64,000 bases of DNA. Source: Tillus elongatus (Eukaryota > Arthropoda > Insecta > Coleoptera > Cleridae). Location: positions 17,165,565 through 17,229,564 of the forward strand of contig OZ023266.1 in assembly GCA_964006375.1 (NCBI GenBank). Direction: 5' to 3'. The position numbers and the translations under genes are program-made. Under the pieces are notes generated by a model, which saw nothing but the letters and a program-made list of their open reading frames with translations, had not been told where the DNA came from and searched no databases. Each line of letters begins with the position of its first letter. The stretch's first letter is position 1. Shown piece by piece: positions 60,601 through 63,910 of the stretch.

Positions 60601-63286
60601 TTCTCAATTTTGTTTCTAATGCAATTATTTCTTAAAACATGTGCTACTAAAATGACCCCAAATTTATGTCGCCTTTTTTCGATGTCCATCTTCCTGGAAA
60701 TAATCCAAAGTTCAGCTTCTCCCTAAAAAGGAATACCAGTCTGATGTATAGAGCTATCGTCCAACCTTCTATCTCTACTCCATAACCAAGATGATAGCCC
60801 ACAAAAGCAATGAAATTCAGACACTGTGTACACATACTCTTCTGTGCTGGTATTTATTTGCATGTGTTCAACATTTTGGAATGGTAATTCACTAATAATT
60901 CATAAAGTCACTGAGCAGCTCTCCTGATTTGTAACATTTCATAATCAATTAAACAAGTTTTTCTATTTTTTTTTTAACCTGCACTCTTCAAAATATCTGC
61001 TATTAAGTGGTCTGCACCAAGAAGTTTCTTTTTTGTCTAAGCTCTATAAGAGCTCGCTTTAAATTTTTGTTCAAATGGGTAGGCACGAATCATCTCAGAT
61101 TTGTGTCCCTATCTCCGATAAAAATCTTCTTCACAATTAACGTGCATTTTTCAAAATCTCTGCTATTACCTGGTTTACACCGAGTTTTTCTTTTTCTAAG
61201 CTCTGCGAGAGCTTTCTTGAAATTTATTGTGAAATGGACAGGCACACCGATTCTAGTCTCTGTCTCCTATAAAAATCTTCACAATTAACCTGCATTTTTG
61301 AAAATCTTTGCTATTAACTGGTCTACACTAAGAGTTTTTCTTTGTCTAAGCTCCGTCAGAGCTTCCTTGAAATTTATCTTTAAATGTGCAGGCACAAATC
61401 CTCTCCGGTTCTCCTCCCTGTCGTCTCCTATAAAATATTCTTAATACTGAACCTGCATTTTTCAAAATCTCCGTTATTAACTCGTCTACACCAAGAGTTT
61501 TTCTTTGTCTAAGCTCTGTAAGAGCTTCCTTGAAAATTATCTTGAAATGGGCAGACACGGATAGTCTCAGATTCTCGTACTTGTCTTCTATATAAACCTT
61601 CTTTACAATTAAACTGCATTTATCAAAATCTCTTCTATTAACTGGTCTACACTAAGAGTTTTTCTTTGTCTAAGCTCCGTTAGAGCTTCCTTGAAATTTA
61701 TCTTGAAATGTGCGGGGACAAATCCACTCCGGTTCCCCTCCCTATCGTCTCCTATAAAATCTTCTTAACAATTAACCTGCATTTTTCAAAATCTCCCTTA
61801 TTAACTGGTCTACACCAAGAGTTTTTCTTTGTCTAAGGTCTGTAAGAGCTTCCTTGAAAATTATCTTGAAATGGGCAGACACGAATCCTCTCAGATTCTC
61901 ATCCCTGTCTCCTATATAAATCTTCTTTACAATTAAACAGCATTTTTCAAAATCTCTGGTATTAACTGGTCTACACTAAGAGTTTTTCTTTGTCTAAGCT
62001 CCGTCAGAGCTTCCTTGAAATTTATCTTTAAATGTGCAGGCACAAATCCTCTCCGGTTCTCCTCCCTGTCGTCTCCTATAAAATATTCTTAATACTTAAC
62101 CTGCATTTTTCAAAATCTCCGTTATTAACTCGTCTACACCAAGAGTTTTTCTTTGTCTAAGCTCTGTAAGAGCTTCCTTGAAAATTATCTTGAAATGGGC
62201 AGACACGGATAGTCTCAGATTCTCGTCCCTGTCTTCTATATAAACCTTCTTTACAATTAAACTGCATTTATCAAAATCTCTGCTATTAACTGGTCTACAC
62301 TAAGAGTTTTTCTTTGTCTAAGCTCCGTCAGAGCTTCCTTGAAATTTATCTTGAAATGTGCAGGGACAAATCCTCTCCGGTTCTCCTCCCTGTCGTCTCC
62401 TATAAAATCTTCTTAACAATTAACCTGCATTTTCCAAAATCTCCATTATTAACTGGTCTACACCAAGAGTTTTTCTTTGTCTAAGGTCTGTAAGAGCTTC
62501 CTGAAAATATTATTGAAATGGAGAGGCAAAAATCAGCTCAGTTTCTCGTCTGTGTCTCCTATTAAAAATCTTCACAATTAATTTTCTCTCTGTGATCCAA
62601 TTATTCTAGTAGGTTTCACGGTGTTTAGCAATGGCTCCAGTAATAAAATTCCATAATTGTCGTTGACTTTACTTTTGTTAGGGGGTACAGGACAAGAAGA
62701 AAAGAATCGACAAATTCATTAGGCCTTCACAGTCAGATCTACAGATCATATTTGCACAATACTATATTTTAAATTTTCAATCATTCCTTACATATACATC
62801 AAAATATGCCACAACTGACATCATAATTTTATATCTAGATAAGTTTTAATAGACAACACTAACATTTACAAAAACCCAGAACTCAGCTAAGAAAAATGTA
62901 AAAAAAAAACAGATTTTTCAAAAAACAACAAAAACAAAAAACAAATAGACAAATGCAAAAAACCCTCTGTTATTTAAATGAGCAAAAAGTAAAAAACATT
63001 TTTGACAATTTGATTTACACATGACATAATGTTACTTTCCTCTATTAAAACTCTAGAACTATCCAGTGGAAATGTCCAAAAACACAAAACTACTCTCTCC
63101 TAACAACAACGAGCATAAAAGTAATAGTTACCTCCTCTGGGAAGGCTGTTGGGGTCCTTAAAAACGCTCTCGATGTCTGTGGCTAGATCTCTGCTTACAC
63201 TGCGTCTCCACGGGGCTGAGAAGTTGCCTGATGTTGTGTTGTCAGTGCTGCGTTCTCTGTTAAACGATCGCCCAAGTGGAGAATGC
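23653..63286 (-). CDS. Unidentified gene: large low-complexity, probably cytoskeletal or signalling scaffold protein (C-terminal part)
   Basis: Three exons join in phase: 63286-63132 (enters in phase 2, ends GGA G), 31247-27908 (starts AT AAG, so the split codon is GAT) and 23788-23653 (ends in a stop). About 1.2 thousand residues are visible. No enzyme domain is recognisable. The protein is Ser/Lys/Glu/Asn-rich, with a conserved-looking block near the start of the big exon (LSDEDALALSYLTPGLSKR), a Pro-Glu-Lys repeat tract, a poly-Asn tract and three DY[VI]NVP motifs. These match the pYxN consensus for Grb2/Drk-type SH2 domains, so an adaptor role is an inference only. The first exon or exons lie beyond 64000. 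The 31.9-kb intron holds the BEL/Pao element and many LINEs. Confidence 0.85.
24005..25850 (-). mobile_element. CR1-group LINE, copy f
   Basis: The longest copy, about 1.85 kb: it starts before the RT domain (THLQMFNHQQYPMSRIK region, about 26000-25530), then KASGLDEIPAIVLNKC, NYRPISLLSVVSKVMEKY, ALDISKAYDQVWHAVLLNK and NAGVPQASALVPTLF to SYVDVSTLHS (catalytic YADD changed to YVDV), then the C-terminal part with breaks to 24005. It lies in the intron between the scaffold gene's last two exons, in gene-sense orientation. Confidence 0.9.
24796..25608 (-). pseudogene. CR1-group LINE RT domain (270 residues, catalytic motif lost)
   Basis: Covers fingers and palm. The two catalytic Asp codons are represented by V-D-V in SYVDVSTLHS, so the second catalytic Asp is lost and the enzyme would be dead even if expressed. 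Confidence 0.87.
25851..27370. other. Intron sequence with a (TA)n tract and TTCGAA-rich repeat ends
   Basis: 25860-25985 and 27140-27255 are both rich in TTCGAAC words (AACTTCGAACCTGTGAA; GAATTCAGGTTCGGCC), and the right end reads GCTTCGCACACCTATACT. This looks like the two ends of a decayed DNA transposon, perhaps hAT-like; no transposase was seen between them. Confidence 0.35.
26205..26291. repeat. (TA)n microsatellite, 87 bp
   Basis: Pure TA run without HINE-type flanking blocks. Confidence 0.95.
27375..27800 (+). pseudogene. Decayed mariner-like transposase
   Basis: Frame-broken translation keeps IWMDESKFTRGIINRRNL (first catalytic region), RMDEAPVHTSAKVY (second) and PELQT/LTLVNFYLQGQSH (remnant of the PDLTPLDFYLWG region). 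Related to the element at 2.4-3.9 kb but more decayed. About 100 bp from the 3' border of the scaffold gene's big exon. Confidence 0.65.
27908..31247 (-). CDS. Large internal exon (3340 bp) of the unidentified scaffold gene
   Basis: Acceptor TTATTACAG|ATAAGC at 31247; donor CCAGAAA|GTAAGT at 27908. Reading past the donor meets a TAA that belongs to the intron, so the frame does not really end at 27904. Upstream of the first ATG (31197) the frame is open and encodes KQQEENLNLADLDLKK, so that ATG is not the start of the protein. Features in order: the LSDEDALALSYLTPG block; Ser-rich segments with many Arg-x-x-Ser sites; a charged, probably helical stretch KEKKEREMETQKVLKEIRDK near 30300; DYVNVP at 30001-30030 and 29951-29971; Pro-Glu-Lys repeats at 29575-29830; a Lys/Glu-rich coiled-coil-like part near 29400-29560; poly-Asn from (AAT)n at about 29000-29030; and DYINVP at 28021-28040. 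The exon is unbroken and lacks transposon insertions, in sharp contrast with its surroundings. Confidence 0.93.
31248..32339. other. AT-rich start of the 32-kb intron
   Basis: Contains a short (TA)n near 31524-31545. No coding or repeat family recognised. Confidence 0.5.
32340..34196 (+). mobile_element. CR1-group LINE, copy g, with duplicated RT segment
   Basis: 32343-32606 carries RT fingers (DEIPAIVLKKCAPELAP to SVVSKVMEKYIN). The sequence then jumps back upstream in the element (32607-32940) and reads the same RT segment again at 32950-33210 (DQIPAIVLKKSAPEVAP), continuing to ALDISKAFDQVWHA-like, AGVPQGSALAPTLF, SYVNDSTFHS and the C-terminal part until 34196. So two partial copies are joined head to tail, or one was internally duplicated. 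Confidence 0.88.
33282..33815 (+). pseudogene. CR1-group LINE RT palm fragment (177 residues)
   Basis: VLDISKAFDQVWHAALLNK to AGVPQGSALAPTLF; the catalytic motif reads Y-V-N-D, so the first catalytic Asp is Asn and the copy is dead. Confidence 0.85.
34200..34345 (-). pseudogene. Mariner-like transposase fragment
   Basis: Minus-strand translation gives YYWFQQDGATSHAVQMSVDI and LRESFRNRLI, the second catalytic Asp block of mariner-type transposases. Both sides are cut by LINE sequence. Confidence 0.65.
34379..34690 (-). mobile_element. R1/LOA-type LINE 3' fragment
   Basis: The minus strand encodes KCRLCMESGETAEHVLCSC, LLFGKIKLAPEDLDQL and NLYRRLALLGEI, then the same 3' UTR as the copy at 8877-10606. 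The 5' limit is around 34690. Confidence 0.88.
34691..35507. other. Intron sequence with a hammerhead-like remnant
   Basis: AT-rich; the only structured part recognised is around 35385-35440. Confidence 0.45.
35385..35437 (+). ncRNA. Degenerate hammerhead ribozyme-like motif
   Basis: GTGATGA, a hairpin CAAC-TTC-GTTG, GACGAAA, the palindrome ATACGTAT and C, then TAG able to pair with CTA before the core. Position 3 of the core is G instead of the essential C, so it should be inactive. Confidence 0.35.
35508..35828 (+). pseudogene. CR1-like LINE reverse transcriptase fragment
   Basis: Broken frames give SGTFPTIWKLSRFFPVFKAG (finger region) and QVDVYTDLSKAFDCLNHYVL (palm motif A). Stops and frameshifts throughout. 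It ends exactly where the BEL-like LTR fragment begins. Confidence 0.75.
35829..36640 (+). mobile_element. Decayed BEL/Pao remnant with partial LTRs
   Basis: TGTTTATTATTGAACTTAAA...GTGCAGGTAGTCGTC at 35829-35882 recurs diverged at 36397-36448, suggesting LTR starts. Between them, about 35925-36115, a DUF5641-like piece reads PARWPMGRVTMVHTERDG and VVRVVSVKTRSGET with a stop, matching the C-terminus of BEL polyproteins. Most of the interior is deleted. 36565-36640 holds two copies of ACATTGCGTGTTTAT(A/C)A. Not the same family as the intact element. Confidence 0.7.
36843..36976 (+). mobile_element. HINE-type element, 5' fragment
   Basis: TTTAGCAAATTTAAAAAAATTTGCTAA is the inverted-repeat head, changed from GTGAATTT to GCAAATTT on both sides; TTTCAAATGAGCGCGAATT and AGAACCTGAAACGAAGGTC follow. 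It stops where (TA)n would begin. Confidence 0.6.
36977..37451. other. AT-rich intron sequence, nothing recognised
   Basis: Only a local doubling of CTCAATTTCTACTC(G/A)ATCACAC near 37173-37212 was seen. Confidence 0.45.
37457..37879 (+). repeat. 5' LTR of the BEL/Pao element
   Basis: 423 bp. It contains an AATAAA polyadenylation signal within GAGAATAAAGG near its 3' part (about 37788-37793). A diverged internal motif, CTTGAAGAGRCA(C/A)GAGGTCTC, occurs more than once, the later copy as TTTGGGAGACACGAGGTTCC. Confidence 0.95.
37882..37894 (+). other. Primer-binding site of the BEL/Pao element
   Basis: TGGCCCATCGACC lies two bases after the 5' LTR. The TGG start is complementary to the CCA end of a tRNA. 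The matching tRNA was not identified. Confidence 0.6.
38131..43347 (+). CDS. BEL/Pao gag-pol polyprotein, 1738 residues
   Basis: One unbroken frame. Gag-like DUF1759 region at about residues 155-310 (LPKIEMPKFDGNWKNWPTFY). Cys/His zinc knuckles at about 365-430. Pepsin-type protease near 490, where the usual D-[ST]-G/A is D-C-A (LLDCASEANF). Reverse transcriptase at about 740-1000 with the catalytic YVDD near 898. RNase H from about 1068 (FCDASERG, then the WSDS and ENPADCASRG motifs). Integrase with an HHCC zinc region near 1383 and catalytic D1453, D1519 and E1561. A C-terminal DUF5641 domain ends LTKLCLLPSQ. It makes virus-like particles and copies the element through RNA (family knowledge). 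No env frame follows. The ATG at 38131 lies 251 bp after the LTR. Length and order are normal for BEL/Pao. Confidence 0.97.
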   Translation: MELIQLKNKRESIYRRVEAILHVAQQVKIDAVVDLDRLNRFEVRFEALNELVNLFDSLHLDIVSVVDRSELESEHEMQNKFDELQYSIKTIYRELRGYANKAAENQARSVFHGSSKSSRASSKSRCSVKSSNARSLSEKEVTNANAIMSTSNLNRHLRLPKIEMPKFDGNWKNWPTFYDLFKTMIHENESLSDIEKFQYLSASLVKDAAGLIKNLPLTGSNYGIAFKSLVSRYHNTRVLLTNYWQGIVQAPKANSESASSLRTLLSVFSENLEALKQFEHDMWDFTKFNMLLQKVDMSLKQKFELEFCESDIPSFSSLCRFLEKQCKAMETTALTSNYVTNRRQHVSATTARPASSFVTSTKLVCAYCKEEHPMLKCDGFLSLSSHKRYTFAKKNNLCFNCLSNSHASRECKSSSCRVCNKHHHTLLHFPKAPASGDESDSNKPPVEEPQGAEQLRVLASVVKREQSVLLATIMLLVRDKNGKVRRCRALLDCASEANFISQQCVEKLGLNTSSRSVMVQGLNQMSSLASQGTLKCRVESIYEPTKLELDMIVIPNICSKIPSAEIEQCHWQHIQNLELADSEFGIPGDIEILLGTDVYAHVVRPGIKRGPRGAPVAINTVFGWVLMGSVEQSKSHSVVNSLCTLVDLDHTLKQFWSLEQVPQGLVMSPEDKKCEEIFKKTQHRNSAGRYILNMPFREGTPCLGESFSVALRRFYSLEARLSRDPALHKSYSEFIRDYYESGHMSLVSDVAVEPSDAYYIPHHCVLRPHSLSTKLRVVFDASSKSTNGVSLNDTLLVGAKLQTDIATVLLKFRSNKIAFTADIRQMYRQILVVDNHRDYQRILWRFSKGEPVQKYRLNTVTYGVSSSPHMAIRTMMQLCDDEESSFPLAAKLVRSDLYVDDVVSGVDSLSEAFELQRQLIGLFAKGGFELKKWASNNSKLLSTVSADSQQPRSLDLNDPSVLKILGLQWCPIGDTFSFNVEPIDRPCTKRNLLSELARIYDPLGFLSPVTLLAKYLMQCLWEQKVGWDDKPSKDIVGQWSQYKSQLSALAGLSIPRGVKHDNIFSTELHGFCDASERGYAAVVYLRQVSEEGQVWINFLCAKSKVSPLKRISIPRLELCGCLLLAKLLEFVCRVYEGRFEFNSMYAWSDSMVALAWIKSSSNRWKTFIGNRVASIQEKIPPESWHHVSGQENPADCASRGMLPSGFCEHPLWWAGPAWLKLARENWPKSLRFEPPEECLAEQRTLPVLVTLANEEWLSKLLNRFSHLRKIQGVVVYCQRFVRNCRVSPSDRTTASLTATELQEALHMLIKCAQGEVFQREIASLVKGERCARAINKLAPFLDTEGILRVGGRLRQADVPVEVKHPILLPRSHRLTELIIAHTHHVNLHPGPRTLLHLLSQQFWILSPRRAIHHVLSRCYRCFRVNPTPMAPMMSDLPVARVSQLKPFSHSGVDFAGPVFVTQGRYRGVRKVKAYICLFVCMATKALHLEVVSDLSAEAFLAALRRFVARRGKCDNLYSDRGTNFVGSNKQLLNYAKGAADACTIKWHFNPPSAPHFGGLWEAGVRSVKTHLRGVIGLQILTFEEMSTLLAQVESVLNSRPLCSASTDPNDLLALSPGHFLTMEPLGAPPDADLTLLSMNRLSRWQLVQRIHQDFWRRWKNEYLHTLQQRGKWDTVQTSPPIGALVVIKDETSSPLVWKLGRIMQLYPGRDGIARVAQVRTSSGTFDRPLTKLCLLPSQ
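43486..43498 (+). other. Polypurine tract of the BEL/Pao element
   Basis: A G-rich stretch (GGTGGGCGGAA) abuts the 3' LTR at the place where plus-strand DNA priming occurs. It is interrupted by T and C, so it is a weak tract. Confidence 0.55.
43499..43920 (+). repeat. 3' LTR of the BEL/Pao element
   Basis: 422 bp and identical by eye to the 5' LTR apart from one missing T in a homopolymer run. It is immediately followed by the second copy of the GCCAC target duplication. Confidence 0.95.
43926..44451. other. AT-rich intron sequence, nothing recognised
   Basis: It joins the sequence left of 37457 when the BEL/Pao element is removed. No coding or repeat signal. Confidence 0.45.
44452..45000 (+). 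mobile_element. HINE-type element, complete copy
   Basis: TTAGTGAATTTTCTTAG, GGAGACCTCGACTTTTGAA, the CAAATGTGCGCGATCTAGG block, (TA)n at 44573-44645, ATCACACCGATAACTC, a body very like that at 6708-7003, and AAAATTCACTACCATAACG with hairpin and GTCCAGACTTTTTT. The best preserved copy together with 6482-7046. Confidence 0.78.
44573..44645. repeat. (TA)n microsatellite, 73 bp
   Basis: Core of the HINE-type copy at 44452-45000. Confidence 0.95.
45001..45768. other. AT-rich intron sequence left of the R1/LOA-type LINE
   Basis: No gene. Its right end (AGGCTAGAGCTAAGGCTAG) contains the target site of the LINE. Confidence 0.45.
46255..46620 (+). pseudogene. R1/LOA-type LINE ORF1 fragment
   Basis: Ser/Thr/Arg/Lys-rich product with a tandem duplicated 27-28-residue segment (TRSDSSTPTTDRRPKRA and PRSGSSTPTTDRRPKRT). 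Such basic, low-complexity N-termini are common in ORF1 RNA-binding proteins of this LINE group (family knowledge). The zinc knuckles expected downstream are not visible. Confidence 0.6.
47248..48216 (+). pseudogene. R1/LOA-type LINE ORF2 N-terminal fragment: endonuclease and linker (322 residues)
   Basis: The AP-type endonuclease C-terminal half is recognisable: IIGMDATAHYELWGYSD (usual GDFNA region), LDILNRG, ILDLTVST and SSDHRYIRFEI (catalytic SDH). A linker rich in Trp/Arg follows (WRRHCKEVESTSE). The N-terminal catalytic Asn/Glu lie in other frames near 47030-47110 (TDVALIQEPYS). The frame ends just before the RT domain. Confidence 0.85.
48256..48543 (+). pseudogene. R1/LOA-type LINE RT finger fragment
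   Basis: SPGFDGIIPIMLQQG, WRLARVVFIPKPGRP, SLRPISLMSLLKTVEKLL: the RT fingers. The frame closes at 48541; the palm beginning (EVALGAFPDIEGDFSNTSF) continues in another frame to 48850, where the catalytic core is missing. Confidence 0.85.
48787..49389 (+). pseudogene. R1/LOA-type LINE fragment with RNase H start
   Basis: It jumps from post-RT sequence (LKVVEGWTVGQGL, SEKATVVPFTRR) to RNase H: LAWFTDGSGGERGTGAGVYS, HATVFQAEMYAILH and ILIATDSP, carrying the first Asp, the Glu and the second Asp. It ends at a stop near 49389; the RNase H tail IWVPGHSGVKNNEEA lies in the next frame. Confidence 0.85.
49424..49906 (+). pseudogene. R1/LOA-type LINE ORF2 C-terminus: RNase H end and Cys knuckle
   Basis: LIWVPGHSGVKNNEEAGSLA closes RNase H. 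LLTGHMAIKKHLHKMG and LACRLCGKGEESAQYILCEC give the terminal zinc knuckle. Homologous pieces lie at 14475-14699 and 54020-54250. Confidence 0.87.
50102..50330 (-). repeat. Dispersed repeat unit carrying a hammerhead ribozyme, copy 2
   Basis: The inverted counterpart of 13076-13291, roughly 80% alike by eye. The R1/LOA-type LINE inserted at its GCATCTAG edge: that edge is part of the LINE's target duplication. Confidence 0.75.
50119..50180 (-). ncRNA. Hammerhead ribozyme, type I, full consensus core
   Basis: On the minus strand: CTGACGA (50163-50157), helix II GTTCT/AGAGC with loop AATT (50156-50143), GAAA (50142-50139), palindrome ACCGGT, cleavage-site C at 50133 (GTC). Helix I pairs CACTTAG with CTAATTG (one mismatch) and CATA with TACG (one mismatch), so the outer stem is weaker than in copy 1. 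The stem-II bases differ from copy 1 yet still pair (GCTCT/AGAGC versus GTTCT/AGAGC). Confidence 0.75.
50335..50390 (-). repeat. Hammerhead-like repeat arm, degenerate
   Basis: The minus strand reads CTGACTAAGAATGAAACGATCC then AGAATACAG, related to the arms at 7200-7380 and 15826-15935, but the core and stem II are lost. Confidence 0.35.
50600..50672 (+). repeat. tRNA-like SINE head
   Basis: CAGATAGCTCAGTGGAAGCG (A-box-like) and GGTTGCATTATCGAATG (weak B-box), spaced as in a tRNA. No CCA end, no clean cloverleaf. Confidence 0.4.
50673..51570. other. AT-rich intron sequence
   Basis: 50857-50935 matches 21057-21130 (old repeat). 51540-51575 matches part of the hammerhead-like arm family (ACAATACAGTTTTTAGACGTG). 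Otherwise nothing recognised. Confidence 0.45.
51551..52168 (-). pseudogene. CR1-group LINE ORF2 C-terminal fragment (205 residues)
   Basis: Contains the post-catalytic region and a low-complexity insert of Ser-Leu and Phe repeats created by the (GA)n and poly-A expansion. Confidence 0.8.
51575..52625 (-). mobile_element. CR1-group LINE, copy h (3'-truncated)
   Basis: From QYGFRQRRYTADLLSFVTHS (52607) through ALDISKAFGQVWHAALLNK, SYADDSTLHLNIQ (catalytic YADD kept) and the C-terminal region, to 51575. A purine expansion (A20 then (GA)n) at 51631-51674 lies inside the coding region. A short deletion removes part of the VPQG motif near 52326. Confidence 0.88.
52626..53711. other. Intron sequence with an isolated GC-rich patch
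   Basis: 52,940-53,200 is GC-rich (GAGGCGGGCGGATGGGCGG; GTCACACGCACTCGCGCTG) inside very AT-rich DNA. No splice-bounded frame or repeat family could be assigned. Confidence 0.4.
53712..54436 (+). mobile_element. R1/LOA-type LINE fragment with large internal deletion
   Basis: Begins in the RT palm (FRNTSLGSVLAAVRERGIAE), keeps AGCPQGSVLSRLLWCL and GYADDIVII, then jumps near 54018 straight to the C-terminal NLSRGQLRNITGLLTGHMA and knuckle, 3' UTR and an A8 tail. RNase H is deleted. The part lost in the copy at 45.8-50.1 kb is retained here, and vice versa. Confidence 0.88.
53742..54068 (+). pseudogene. R1/LOA-type LINE RT catalytic fragment (108 residues)
   Basis: Intact VPQG-type motif (AGCPQGSVLS) and YADD, but bounded by truncation at the left and deletion at the right. 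Confidence 0.85.
54437..55085 (-). pseudogene. Tigger/pogo-type transposase remnant
   Basis: Minus strand, several frames. 55014-54805 holds the CENP-B-like DNA-binding end and the catalytic opening (DIFSTDETGLVF, first Asp). 54683-54480 holds NSRAWMTSDLYRKWLVKLNR and LLFVDNCPAHPKN (second Asp), then CPPNMTSVLLP. Tigger transposases are DDE enzymes that insert at TA (family knowledge). Stops and frameshifts make it dead. Its right edge abuts the LINE A-tail. Confidence 0.85.
55086..55730. other. Intron sequence with pogo-like MITE remnants
   Basis: About 55590-55745 repeats the words TTCGACTT.AGAGA and GTTCGAGTTATAGAAGCTCC and ends CACTGTA, as in short elements derived from pogo-type transposons. 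No left terminal repeat was found. Confidence 0.4.
55731..55878 (+). repeat. 74-bp tandem duplication, two units
   Basis: GAAGCTCCACTGTAT(T/A)TTCAACTG starts at 55731 and again at 55805. Both units continue CAGCTATCCCT and CAGCACCTGC, with about ten differences. Confidence 0.85.
56120..56248. repeat. Mariner-like terminal motifs
   Basis: AACACCCTGTATCTCGG at about 56129 and AACACCTTGTATATGG at about 56231 resemble the end of the element at 3850-3863. Both are in the same orientation, so they are fragments, not a terminal inverted pair. Confidence 0.35.
56600..56923. mobile_element. Tigger/pogo-type MITE
   Basis: Left end TACAGTAAGTCCTCGCATAA and right end, reversed, TACAGTAAGTCCCCGCTTAA form terminal inverted repeats of about 22 bp, flanked by TA. 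About 320 bp, AT-rich, no coding capacity. Probably mobilised by a Tigger-like transposase such as the one whose remnant lies 1.6 kb away (inference). Confidence 0.78.
56924..57900. other. Intron sequence, nothing recognised
   Basis: No frame, splice-bounded exon or known repeat end found. Confidence 0.45.
57903..58130 (+). mobile_element. tRNA-derived SINE
   Basis: GGCCGAATTGCTCAGTTCG (A-box-like) and GGTTCAAGTCCCG (B-box) are spaced 40-odd bases apart. A 3' body (CAGACAGTCGGTC...) and an ATT microsatellite tail (TATTATTATTATA) follow. The tail and body separate it from a true tRNA gene. Confidence 0.65.
58229..58720 (+). pseudogene. CR1-like LINE ORF2 linker fragment (163 residues)
   Basis: FDKHAPLKTRLIR, PWYTETLRLLKQMR and NYYNFAVQEERKCYF are typical of the stretch between endonuclease and RT in CR1-type ORF2. 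Confidence 0.82.
58731..59066 (+). pseudogene. CR1-like LINE RT palm fragment (111 residues)
   Basis: INKQLSEFAGSIIPSQQSAF and ALVILDMTKAFDSVDHSLLL (motif A with first catalytic Asp), LLSYGVSGRLLQWFASYLSG. Closed by a TGA at 59064. Confidence 0.85.
59117..59467 (+). pseudogene. CR1-like LINE RT catalytic fragment (116 residues)
   Basis: GMPQGSILGPILFNLF, then FADNMQLYIP where the catalytic YADD reads F-A-D-N, so one catalytic Asp is lost. Ends NLSFNPEKCNFLILG and a stop. Confidence 0.85.
59468..60101 (+). pseudogene. CR1-like LINE ORF2 C-terminus (two frames)
   Basis: LDGNLQFSRHVDHLCRSAFY and YRDCLPQDARKLLVNSLILS (59468-59695), then, after a stop, ERRRVHYATLVIKVVRERKP and TSYLTVPIHRVASFKRPF (59706-60101): the post-catalytic end of the polyprotein. 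Confidence 0.82.
60170..60975. other. AT-rich intron sequence; faint LINE traces
   Basis: Around 60650-60800 a weak plus-strand reading (FFDVHLPGNNPKFSFSLK; YRPTFYLYSITKM) is reminiscent of RT fingers (usual PIPKKG...YRPISLLS), too decayed to classify. Confidence 0.35.
60977..62580. repeat. 162-bp satellite-like tandem array with 4-unit higher-order repeat
   Basis: About ten units, starting near 60977, 61140, 61288, 61451, 61613, 61775, 61937, 62099, 62261 and 62423. Each opens with a version of ACCTGCATTTTTCAAAATCT and contains ACTGGTCTACACCAAGAG and GAGCTTCCTTGAAA. From 61288 on, units repeat as a set of four: 61288 resembles 61937, 61451 resembles 62099, 61613 resembles 62261, and 61775 resembles 62423, each about 648 bp apart and sharing private variants (for example GCACAAATCCTCTCCGGTTC in the first pair). 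On the minus strand each unit can encode FKEALTELRQRKTLGVD, but unit lengths of 161-163 bp and one short 148-bp unit break the frame. Confidence 0.92.
62581..63131. other. AT-rich end of the 32-kb intron
   Basis: A-rich stretches at 62885-62945; no repeat or exon recognised beside the donor at 63131. Confidence 0.45.
63132..63286 (-). CDS. Upstream exon of the unidentified scaffold gene
   Basis: Acceptor TTTCCAG|GCATTC at 63286; donor GAGGAG|GTAACT at 63132; 155 bp (1 + 153 + 1). It encodes HSPLGRSFNRERSTDN, FSAPWRRSVSRDLATDIESV and FKDPNSLPRG, the same Arg/Ser-rich style as the big exon. The split codon G|AT fits the acceptor at 31247 exactly. It begins mid-codon, so more exons lie to the right of the window. 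Confidence 0.85.
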
Positions 63287-63907
<621 letters not shown>

Positions 63908-63910
63908 GTC

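Noticed and set aside
61346..61558. 70-residue minus-strand frame as a real protein
   Set aside because: It is confined to tandem-repeat units whose lengths do not keep the frame, so it is treated as satellite DNA.
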